Origin: Flavobacterium sedimenticola
GTDB taxonomy: Bacteria > Bacteroidota > Bacteroidia > Flavobacteriales > Flavobacteriaceae
Direction of reading: 5' to 3'
Assembly (NCBI RefSeq): GCF_030053345.1
Contig: NZ_JASGBP010000001.1
Coordinates: 248,001 to 312,000 of the forward strand
DNA length: 64,000 bases
The translations under genes were made by a program, and so were the position numbers. Positions 57,839 through 64,000 of the stretch are shown here, one piece after another. The notes beneath the pieces were generated by a model. It did no database searches. It was given only the letters and a program-made list of their open reading frames with translations, and was not told the DNA's origin. Positions within the stretch are counted from its first letter, which is position 1; every line of letters begins with the position of its first letter.

Positions 57839-58411
57839 TTATTTTTTAATAAACTCTTTTACCAATTCATAGGCTTCCTGCTTGGCTACATCCAAATCAT
57901 AATTTTTGATGATGACATCAAATTGTGGTGCCGTTGCCAATTCTACGTGTGCTTTAGCAATGCGCATATTAATTTTGTCATCGCTTTCCGTGGAGCGTTC
58001 TTTCAAACGACGCTTGAGTTCGTCTACACTCGGCGGTTTTACAAAAACAGCTAGTGTTTCGTCAGGAAATTTCTTTTTGATGCGTAACCCGCCGGCCACA
58101 TCAATATCAAAAATGACATTTTTGCCTTGGGCCCAAATGCGTTCTACCTCACTTTTCAACGTACCATAAAAATTATCGCGGTACACTTCCTCCCATTCGA
58201 TAAAATCTTCCGCTTTGATGTGCTTTTTAAAATCGTCAATCGACATAAAATAGTAATCCTTCCCGTCGATTTCCTGCCCGCGTGGTTCTCGTGTAGCGGC
58301 CGAAATCGAAAACTCTAAATTGAGCTCAGGCTGTGCCAATAAATGTCGGACTATGGTGGTTTTTCCCGAACCGGAAGGGGCCGAGAATACTAATAATTTT
58401 CCTTTGTTCAT
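57839..58411 (-). CDS. gmk: guanylate kinase
   Basis: 190 residues. It phosphorylates GMP to GDP. P-loop APSGSGKTTIVRHLL, GMP-binding segment ISAATREPRGQEIDGKDYYF, DIDVAGGLRIKKKFP and the lid region RLKERSTESDDKINMR are present. Normal length. It lies between the YicC family gene and nadD, all on the minus strand. Confidence 0.96.
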   Translation of the reverse strand: MNKGKLLVFSAPSGSGKTTIVRHLLAQPELNLEFSISAATREPRGQEIDGKDYYFMSIDDFKKHIKAEDFIEWEEVYRDNFYGTLKSEVERIWAQGKNVIFDIDVAGGLRIKKKFPDETLAVFVKPPSVDELKRRLKERSTESDDKINMRIAKAHVELATAPQFDVIIKNYDLDVAKQEAYELVKEFIKK

Positions 58412-58452
58412 TATAGATAGCTGTTAGCTGTCAGCTTTTAGCTTATAGCGTT

Positions 58453-59313
58453 TTATAATACATTCAAAACCTGTTCTTTAATTTTTTCCAATTCATCCTT
58501 CATCATCACCACCAATTTTTGCATTTCCGAATGGTTGGATTTAGAACCCATTGTATTGATTTCTCGTCCCATTTCCTGTGTGATGAAGCCTAATTTTCTT
58601 CCGTTAGCCTCGGTTCCGGCTAAGGTTTCTATGAAATAGTTTAAGTGATTTTCCAAACGCACCTTCTCTTCAGTGATATCGTATTTTTCGAGGTAAAAAA
58701 TCAATTCCTGCTCAAAACGATTCTCATCCACATTCTCTTTTAATTCGTCCAAAGCCGATCGCAATCGGGTTTTTACAGTCTCTACGCGCTCGGCATCATA
58801 CGAAACCGCACTGTTCATCAACGTCATGATGTTGGCAATCCGATGCAAGAATTCTTTCTCTAACGCCACGCCTTCGTCCTTTCTGAATTGGGCTATATTA
58901 GCAATGGCTTCGTCAATAACCGTCTGAATCTGTTTCCATTCGTTTTCATCTATCTCATCGCGCTCTGTTTTTAATGCATCGGGCATGCGTACTGCCATTT
59001 TCATCAATTCGGTTTCATCGGCATTGGGGATTACAGCCTTCATTTGGTTGATGTATCCTTTTACTATCGGCACATTAATCTTGGAAGACGTTTCTTCGCC
59101 GGTAATTTCTATGTATAATGAAAAATCAATTTTGCCGCGTTCTAATTTTTGAGACAACAAATTGCGTAACCCCAATTCCATTTCACGGTAAACCGACGGC
59201 ATGCGCGTGTTGAGGTCTAATCCTTTGCTGTTTAACGATTTGATTTCTACGGTAATTTTTTTGGTTGGTAATTGCATGGTTGCTTTCCCGAAACCCGTCA
59301 TGGATTGTATCAT
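58453..59313 (-). CDS. YicC family endoribonuclease-like protein
   Basis: 286 residues with the invariant start MIQSMTGFGKA. The N-terminal YicC domain (EIKSLNSKGLDLNTRMPSVYREMELGLRNLL) and the C-terminal DUF1732 (KLGFITQEMGREINTMGSKSNHSEMQKLVVMMKDELEKIKEQVLNV) are complete. E. coli YicC was described as an RNase acting on small RNAs; whether that holds here is unknown. It precedes gmk, a common arrangement. Confidence 0.92.
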   Translation of the reverse strand: MIQSMTGFGKATMQLPTKKITVEIKSLNSKGLDLNTRMPSVYREMELGLRNLLSQKLERGKIDFSLYIEITGEETSSKINVPIVKGYINQMKAVIPNADETELMKMAVRMPDALKTERDEIDENEWKQIQTVIDEAIANIAQFRKDEGVALEKEFLHRIANIMTLMNSAVSYDAERVETVKTRLRSALDELKENVDENRFEQELIFYLEKYDITEEKVRLENHLNYFIETLAGTEANGRKLGFITQEMGREINTMGSKSNHSEMQKLVVMMKDELEKIKEQVLNVL

Positions 59314-59390
59314 AAATGCTATAAAATGTTCTCAAAGATAAATAAAAGTTTGCAGTCGCAATCGCCCTTTACCGTTTTATCTGAGACTGA

Positions 59391-60284
59391 TTACTGAGCC
59401 TTAGACTTCTTTTTCTGCAGTACCAAATACACCCCAATAAATATTAAAACGGCCGACAATAGCTTCACTACTGTCAACTCATCCTTACCCAAACTCATAG
59501 CAAAGACAGTTGCAAACAGTGGTTGCAGGTAAATAAATACGGCCACGGTAGTCGGTTTCAATTCACGCATAGAAACCAAATTAAGCAAATAGGTCATAAA
59601 CGTGGTGAACACTACCACAAAAACAATTTCCCAGAGAACCAACGAAGGTATCGTTTCCCATTGAATTTCTTGGTATTCGTTCCAACCAAACGGGATGACC
59701 ATCAGCAAACCGAAAGTGTAAATCCATTTTACAAACGTAAAAGCGTTGTATTTATCCATGAGTTTTTTCACGATAATCAGATAAAACCCATAGGACACCG
59801 CATTGATAAAAACCAATAAATTCCCTAACGGCGCATTGGTAGCATTCCCAATCGATTTGCCGTATAAAATCAGAAATCCGGTCCCGAGAAGTCCGAGTAA
59901 AATCCCGATTATTTTACGCAGTTCCATCCGCTCTTTCATCAATATCGACGACAAGATTAAAACAATAATCGGTGTCGTTACCATAATCACTGCCGAAGAA
60001 ATCGGTGATGTATAACTCAACCCTTTAAAAAAAGTGAGCATGTTCAAGGCTACACCAAACAAGGCTGCCGCTATGATTCGAGGGAAATCAACGGCTTGGA
60101 TCCTTTCTTTCGGTCCCCAAAAGGAAACCAACCAAAACAAAACGGCAGCACCCAATACGCGGAGCAAAATAAAGCCGTAGGGTTTTACATAAGTCGGCAT
60201 CACATCTTTGGCAATAGTGAACGAAACACCGTAAATAACCGACACCAAAGTTGCGGCGAATAACGCCCAATTTCGCTTACTCAT
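59391..60284 (-). CDS. EamA-type (DMT) transporter
   Basis: 297 residues from the ATG at 60284 (MSKRNWALFAATLVSVIYGVSF). Ten hydrophobic helices in two EamA repeats (about 8-140 and 155-290). The motif SAVIMVTTPIIVLILSSILMKERM ends the first repeat and TTVAVFIYLQPLFATVFAMSLGKDEL the second. It is a DMT-superfamily permease, possibly for metabolites or amino acids; substrate unknown. Its start overlaps the stop of the upstream ArsC-like gene by 8 bases. Confidence 0.9.
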   Translation of the reverse strand: MSKRNWALFAATLVSVIYGVSFTIAKDVMPTYVKPYGFILLRVLGAAVLFWLVSFWGPKERIQAVDFPRIIAAALFGVALNMLTFFKGLSYTSPISSAVIMVTTPIIVLILSSILMKERMELRKIIGILLGLLGTGFLILYGKSIGNATNAPLGNLLVFINAVSYGFYLIIVKKLMDKYNAFTFVKWIYTFGLLMVIPFGWNEYQEIQWETIPSLVLWEIVFVVVFTTFMTYLLNLVSMRELKPTTVAVFIYLQPLFATVFAMSLGKDELTVVKLLSAVLIFIGVYLVLQKKKSKAQ

Positions 60285-60633
60285 GCGATAAAAAAGCAAT
60301 GGCTTGTTGCACTACTTTCGGACTGTTGCCCACAAAAATGCGGCCATCAGCTATAATCACCGGACGCGATAAAAAAGTGTAGTGTTCCAGGATATATCTT
60401 TTAAAATCGGCTTCGGAAAGTTTTTCGTCTTTTAAACCCATTTCTTTATACAAGGTGGCTCTTTTGCTGAAAAGAGCCTCATAACTGCCCGCCATTTGCG
60501 CCATTTCTTCCACTTGCTTTACCGTCATGGGTTCCGTTTTGATGTCTTGCAACTGAAACGTATCCAATTGCGGCAATGATTTTAAAATGCGCTGACACGT
60601 GCTGCAAGTCTTCAGATGATATATTTTTCGCAT
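60277..60633 (-). CDS. ArsC/Spx-like thioredoxin-fold protein
   Basis: 118 residues. The N-terminal CSTC motif (YHLKTCSTCQRILKSLPQL) and later KRATLYKEMGL and SRPVIIADGRIFVGNSP, with the Arg-Pro of the ArsC family, identify it. Without the RNA-polymerase partners of Spx in view, it is probably an ArsC-related reductase of unknown substrate rather than a true arsenate reductase. It overlaps the downstream transporter by 8 bases, so the pair is coupled. Confidence 0.85.
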   Translation of the reverse strand: MRKIYHLKTCSTCQRILKSLPQLDTFQLQDIKTEPMTVKQVEEMAQMAGSYEALFSKRATLYKEMGLKDEKLSEADFKRYILEHYTFLSRPVIIADGRIFVGNSPKVVQQAIAFLSHE

Positions 60634-60711
60634 GGCTAAAAGTTTAACATTTCACCCCACAAAAATACATGGTTATGGCTTGGCAAATTCGTATTTTTAT
60701 CAAAAAAAATT

Positions 60712-61167
60712 ATGGACGCATCATTTAAAATCTGGGAAACCAACCGACACTTATACTTGAAGCTCATCAACAATTATTCATTGGAGCAGCTCAACAAAAT
60801 TCCGGATGGTTTCAGCAATAATTTAGTTTGGAATTTAGGTCATATCATCGTGGCCCAACAAGGTTTAGTGTACCGTCTTTCGGGCTTGCCGGTAAACGTT
60901 TCCGACGACATGACCAACACCTATAAAAACGGTTCCAAGCCTACCGGACAAACCACGCAAGCAGAGGTCGATACACTAAAAACACTCTTGATTTCGCTAA
61001 TGGAACAAACCAAAGCGGATTACGCTGCGGGAAAATTTCAACACTATACCGAATACACTACCGGAACCGGATTCCACTTGGCCTCCACCGAAGAAGCCAT
61101 ACAGTTCAACAACTACCACGAGGCCTTGCATTTGGGCTTTATGATGAATATTCGAAAGTTTTTATAA
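60712..61167 (+). CDS. DinB family protein
   Basis: 151 residues, four-helix DinB/YfiT fold. Metal-ligand His residues are visible in WNLGHIIVAQQGLVYRL and in NNYHEALHLGFMMNIRKFL. DinB proteins are probable metal-dependent enzymes, some of them thiol transferases; the role here is unknown. Single gene, divergent from the ArsC-like gene. Confidence 0.85.
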   Translation: MDASFKIWETNRHLYLKLINNYSLEQLNKIPDGFSNNLVWNLGHIIVAQQGLVYRLSGLPVNVSDDMTNTYKNGSKPTGQTTQAEVDTLKTLLISLMEQTKADYAAGKFQHYTEYTTGTGFHLASTEEAIQFNNYHEALHLGFMMNIRKFL

Positions 61168-61204
61168 AAACCCTCCCAAACAAAATTAGTCTGGGATGGT
61201 TTTA

Positions 61205-61996
61205 TCATGACGCTACTGATTTTTCTTTACTTTCTTCTATAAGGATTACGTCTTCAATTCGAAGTCGAATTAATTTTCTATGATGCCAATACAACTTCAA
61301 TTTGAGTTTGGACAAATCATAAATGATAATGATAACCAAGACCAAGCTCACCATGTAGAACATTTTGAAGTTTAAATGAGTGTAGGTAAACCCTGCTGTG
61401 ACGGCACCGCTGAGATACGACAACGTAATGCAGACTAAAAGTTTCGCTCTTCCTTTTAAGGTTTCGTTGGTTCGGAATTCTTTTTTGGTGAACATCGAAA
61501 AAAGAACGCCTAAATCGGTTGTGGTTCCGGTTAAATGCGTTGTTTTAACCGCAAAATTTGAGATGCTGGCAGTTAGACCGTTTTGTAAACCCATCGCAAA
61601 AAGCATCAAGGCTAATAAAATTTCCGTTTCGGCCAGAGTTTCTCGGTAGTAATACTCTCCGTAAACAGCAACCGTTACCAAACAAATGATTTCTAAAATA
61701 AGCGGAATGGAATGCGCAATGTAGCTGTTTTTAGCGTTAATGTGAATGACAAACAGGTTTGAGACAAAACTCCCCAAAAAAAACAAAAATATCCAGGAAA
61801 AAACCACCGCTATTTGGTATAAATTACCTTTAACCAATTCGGCCGCCAAAATAGCGTAATGTCCGGTTACATTGGAAGAAAATGAGAAAAAAAGCAACAG
61901 CGAACCAATGTTGACCATTCCTGCGGCAAAGGCAGAAAGCGACCCCAGCTTGATGTTGTCGGAAAGCGATCGACTATTACTGTATTTTCGAAGCAT
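61205..61996 (-). CDS. DUF1275 (YoaK-like) membrane protein
   Basis: 263 residues with six or seven hydrophobic helices. The family motif GMVNIGSLLLFFSFSSNVTGHYAILAAELVKGN and FAMGLQNGLTASISNFAVKTTHLTGTTTDLGVLFS, including the repeated TGH/TGT turns, are diagnostic of DUF1275. Function of the family is unknown. It ends in a charged cytoplasmic tail (HRKLIRLRIEDVILIEESKEKSVAS). It follows the lipocalin-like gene by 2 bases. Confidence 0.88.
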   Translation of the reverse strand: MLRKYSNSRSLSDNIKLGSLSAFAAGMVNIGSLLLFFSFSSNVTGHYAILAAELVKGNLYQIAVVFSWIFLFFLGSFVSNLFVIHINAKNSYIAHSIPLILEIICLVTVAVYGEYYYRETLAETEILLALMLFAMGLQNGLTASISNFAVKTTHLTGTTTDLGVLFSMFTKKEFRTNETLKGRAKLLVCITLSYLSGAVTAGFTYTHLNFKMFYMVSLVLVIIIIYDLSKLKLKLYWHHRKLIRLRIEDVILIEESKEKSVAS

Positions 61997-61998
61997 TT

Positions 61999-62463
61999 TT
62001 AATTGATTTTTTCAAAGGTTAAACGGGCTATACCACGAGTGTGTGCACTGGTATCAAAGTTAAGTATGAGTTTGTCTTTTTGAAGTTCGGTCAAACTGTA
62101 GTGTTCGGTGTTATTGTTGTCGTATTTCAACTCTAAAATATTGCCTCTTCCTTTAATTTTCCAAGCAATCTCCTTGCTGTAATTTTCTCCCTTTAAAAGA
62201 AGTTTCCCATTGGGATAGAAAATCCACTTCTCAGCTTTGTGGATGACTAAATTTTGTCCGGCTACTTCTTTAATGTAGCCGGAGTCTTTTCCATAGCTAT
62301 TTCCCATCGGAAGCTTATTCCAATCGGTTTTTTCATATTCCCAAACCAACTCTTTCCATTCCCCTTCAATTACATCCTCCGGGCTTTTTGCCACACTCAT
62401 CAGCAAGGTAAAAAGGAATATTCCCAGACCAAAGAAGGCGGTATATTTAATCCAGATTTTCAT
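61999..62463 (-). CDS. membrane-anchored lipocalin-like protein, unknown function
   Basis: 154 residues. A single N-terminal hydrophobic segment (about 8-24, AFFGLGIFLFTLLMSVA) is either a membrane anchor or an uncleaved signal. The rest is beta-rich (WIFYPNGKLLLKGENYSKEIAWKIKGRGNILELKY, HYSLTELQKDKLILNFDT), similar in style to lipocalin-like stress proteins. It is in a tight minus-strand group with the USP-like gene and the DUF1275 gene. Family not confirmed. Confidence 0.7.
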   Translation of the reverse strand: MKIWIKYTAFFGLGIFLFTLLMSVAKSPEDVIEGEWKELVWEYEKTDWNKLPMGNSYGKDSGYIKEVAGQNLVIHKAEKWIFYPNGKLLLKGENYSKEIAWKIKGRGNILELKYDNNNTEHYSLTELQKDKLILNFDTSAHTRGIARLTFEKIN

Positions 62464-62478
62464 GAGATATCGGTTGAA

Positions 62479-62976
62479 TTATCCCATGGATACTTGGTTG
62501 ATAAAAACCTCGGCAATTTTACCTTTTTCCGGGATTGAAGTGTTTAGGCCCGAGTTGATTCGGGTTACTTTGACAGAACATTTATCAATAAATTGCGATA
62601 AATCGAAACTGTTTTTGTTAATCAAAAGTGATTTTCTTTCGCAAGTAAAAATGGCATCCACCTTGTTGCCCTCCAAATAATTTTCAAAAGCCGCTAAATT
62701 GTACCCGGAAAACAAATCAATCCTTAATGAGGCTATTTGCTGACCAAACTTATTTTTAATGACTTCACAAGCTTCCTGAAATTCCGGATTAGTTAATGAC
62801 TCTATTTGTTCGGATTTAGAATAAAAGAGTAAATCCCTGATGGAATCGTTTAGGCTTATGCCATGAACCAAAAGGATATTAAACGTATCGGTATTTTGGC
62901 TGTTGACTAAAATGGTTTTTAGAACATTCAGCGATTTTACGGTAAAATCAGTCGGAATTAAAATGGTCTTTCTCAT
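62479..62976 (-). CDS. universal-stress-protein-like protein
   Basis: 165 residues. The start MRKTILIPTDFTVKSLNVLKTIL resembles the UspA nucleotide-binding beginning; GYNLAAFENYLEGNKVDAIFTCERK fits the middle of the fold. The usual glycine-rich ATP motif (G2xG9xS/T) is not visible, so ATP binding is doubtful. It is downstream of the histidine kinase (153-base gap) and upstream of the lipocalin-like gene; it may belong to the stress regulon of that kinase. Confidence 0.7.
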   Translation of the reverse strand: MRKTILIPTDFTVKSLNVLKTILVNSQNTDTFNILLVHGISLNDSIRDLLFYSKSEQIESLTNPEFQEACEVIKNKFGQQIASLRIDLFSGYNLAAFENYLEGNKVDAIFTCERKSLLINKNSFDLSQFIDKCSVKVTRINSGLNTSIPEKGKIAEVFINQVSMG

Positions 62977-63128
62977 AGCTCATTACTATTAATGTTTAAC
63001 ATTACAAAGCTAAGAGTGAGAAATTAGAGCGTTCTTAAGATAAGATTAGAATGCCATTAGAAATTCGGCAAAAAGATTAAAATGGGATTAGAAAGTCTTA
63101 AAATTGCGTTAAATCCCTAAAAATCAGG

Positions 63129-64000
63129 TCAAACACGCTCCGGCTTCCAAGTAGGAAGGGTGATTTGAACCGTGGTTCCTTGTCCCTGAATAGAGTTGAC
63201 CAAAATTTTACCGTTGTGCATTCTTATAATGTTTCTGGTTAACGGCAAACCAATTCCGTAACCTTCATAATTTTTGGTATTCGAAGCCCTGAAAAACGGA
63301 TCGTAAATATACTGTATTTCGTCTTTAGGTATGCCGATTCCGGTATCTTTAATTACAATGTAAACAAAATCATCGGATGCACCGATGGAAACCGTTACGG
63401 TATTGAAATCCGAATACTTACAGCCATTGCTGATAATGTTACTGAACGCCAAATGCAACAATTGCGTGTTTCCGTTAACTTTGAGTTTCATCGGATTATC
63501 GGGCAACAATTCCATGTCGAGAAAAATCTTGTTTTTGCTGTTCATATTTTCAAGATTTTCCTTTACATCCCAGAGCAATTGGTCGATTCTGACCTTATCA
63601 AATTTCTGCGCTTTTCCGTTAAACCCCGTTTGTGCTAAGAACAATAAGGCTTTGGTTTTGTTGTCGAGTTTCTCCGCTTCCTGTAAAACAATTTTCAGCG
63701 ATTCTACATAATCTTCAGCCTGTCGGGGTTTCGACAAAACCACATCGGCTTCACCAATAATGGCGGTTAATGGCGTTCTCAACTCGTGGGAGGCATTACT
63801 GATAAAATTATTTTGGGTTTCAAACGACGTCTCAATTCTGTCCAACATATTGTTGAACGTCATGGTCAACTGATTGAGCTCGTCATTACTGTTGTTTTCA
63901 TTGAGGCGAAGATGTAAATTCTCTGAACTGATTTCTTTTACCTTCTCAGTAATGGAGGATATCGGTTTAAAAATATTTTTAGAAAAATAAAACGCAATGT
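63129..64000 (-). CDS. sensor histidine kinase, 5' end beyond the window
   Basis: At least 290 residues; the reading frame is open through base 64000, so the sensor part and start are missing. The visible part begins with a membrane-proximal segment and a HAMP domain (FKPISSITEKVKEISSENLHLRL). HisKA follows with the phosphoacceptor His in NASHELRTPLTAI, then HATPase_c with N-box SNIISNGCKYS, G1 box VIKDTGIGIP and G2 box GYGIGLPL. Layout resembles CusS/ArlS-type kinases. The response regulator is probably upstream, outside the window. Confidence 0.9.
   Translation of the reverse strand, partial: IAFYFSKNIFKPISSITEKVKEISSENLHLRLNENNSNDELNQLTMTFNNMLDRIETSFETQNNFISNASHELRTPLTAIIGEADVVLSKPRQAEDYVESLKIVLQEAEKLDNKTKALLFLAQTGFNGKAQKFDKVRIDQLLWDVKENLENMNSKNKIFLDMELLPDNPMKLKVNGNTQLLHLAFSNIISNGCKYSDFNTVTVSIGASDDFVYIVIKDTGIGIPKDEIQYIYDPFFRASNTKNYEGYGIGLPLTRNIIRMHNGKILVNSIQGQGTTVQITLPTWKPERV

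Noticed and set aside
1..64000. Prophage, integrative element or toxin-antitoxin pair
   Set aside because: No integrase, phage structural genes, attachment-site duplication at the tRNA, or toxin-like pair was seen; the gene content is mainly core.

Overview
The window is chromosomal DNA from a member of the Bacteroidota, most likely a Flavobacterium or close relative. The evidence is several -7 boxes of the flavobacterial type (TAnnTTTG, one with a TTG box 17 bases upstream), few Shine-Dalgarno sequences, two secreted proteins with a type IX secretion (T9SS) C-terminal sorting domain, a complete Bat aerotolerance-type operon, a TonB receptor beside lipoproteins, and a small PID-CTERM-like protein. 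I see no insertion sequence, prophage or CRISPR array. Most of the window is housekeeping sequence.

Layout. 1-3.6 kb: partial Ig-like lipoprotein, small lipoprotein, comF and glyS. 3.8-11.5 kb: a signalling island holding a LytTR regulator with Glu at the phosphoacceptor position, two LuxR-type response regulators, two paralogous TPR-lipoprotein histidine kinases, a small secreted protein, and a 90-residue secreted peptide made of four 14-residue repeats placed between the kinases. 11.7-24.6 kb: thiL, lepA, dusB, a FtsX-type permease, rbfA, methylmalonyl-CoA epimerase, a CAU tRNA, a PID-CTERM-like protein, ribE, pdxA, and a fatty-acid cluster DUF177-rpmF-fabH-accB-accC. 24.7-28.3 kb: tandem T9SS cargo genes whose 3' ends are almost identical. 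28.4-36.5 kb: an S9 peptidase, then a TonB receptor with two lipoproteins, divergent from an endonuclease-family gene. 36.5-43 kb: 3-hydroxyanthranilate dioxygenase, an ALDH7-type dehydrogenase, a PhnA-type protein, a beta-barrel protein, a phosphoesterase overlapping an AlbA_2 protein, and an aldo/keto reductase. 43.1-52.1 kb: moxR-DUF58-batD-like-batA-B-C-D-E. 52.2-60.6 kb: pheS, gpsA, two paralogous lipoproteins, nadD, gmk, a YicC family gene, an EamA transporter and an ArsC-like gene. 60.7-64 kb: DinB, DUF1275, a USP-like protein and a partial histidine kinase.

Two things stand out. First, the island at 3.8-11.5 kb looks like a self-contained sensing module. Both kinases are predicted to show TPR repeats outside the cytoplasm, and a secreted repeat peptide is encoded between them. 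Its repeats differ mainly at silent codon positions, so the peptide sequence appears to be under selection. Second, four dispersed intergenic elements (17.65, 28.3, 37.15 and 53.75 kb) share a structured core, TAGCCC(C/G)GA ... AGC(G/C)GGA. They contain a compensatory base-pair change and apical hairpins that differ in sequence. They behave like a family of structured RNA or repeat elements, possibly the Rfam Flavo-1 motif.
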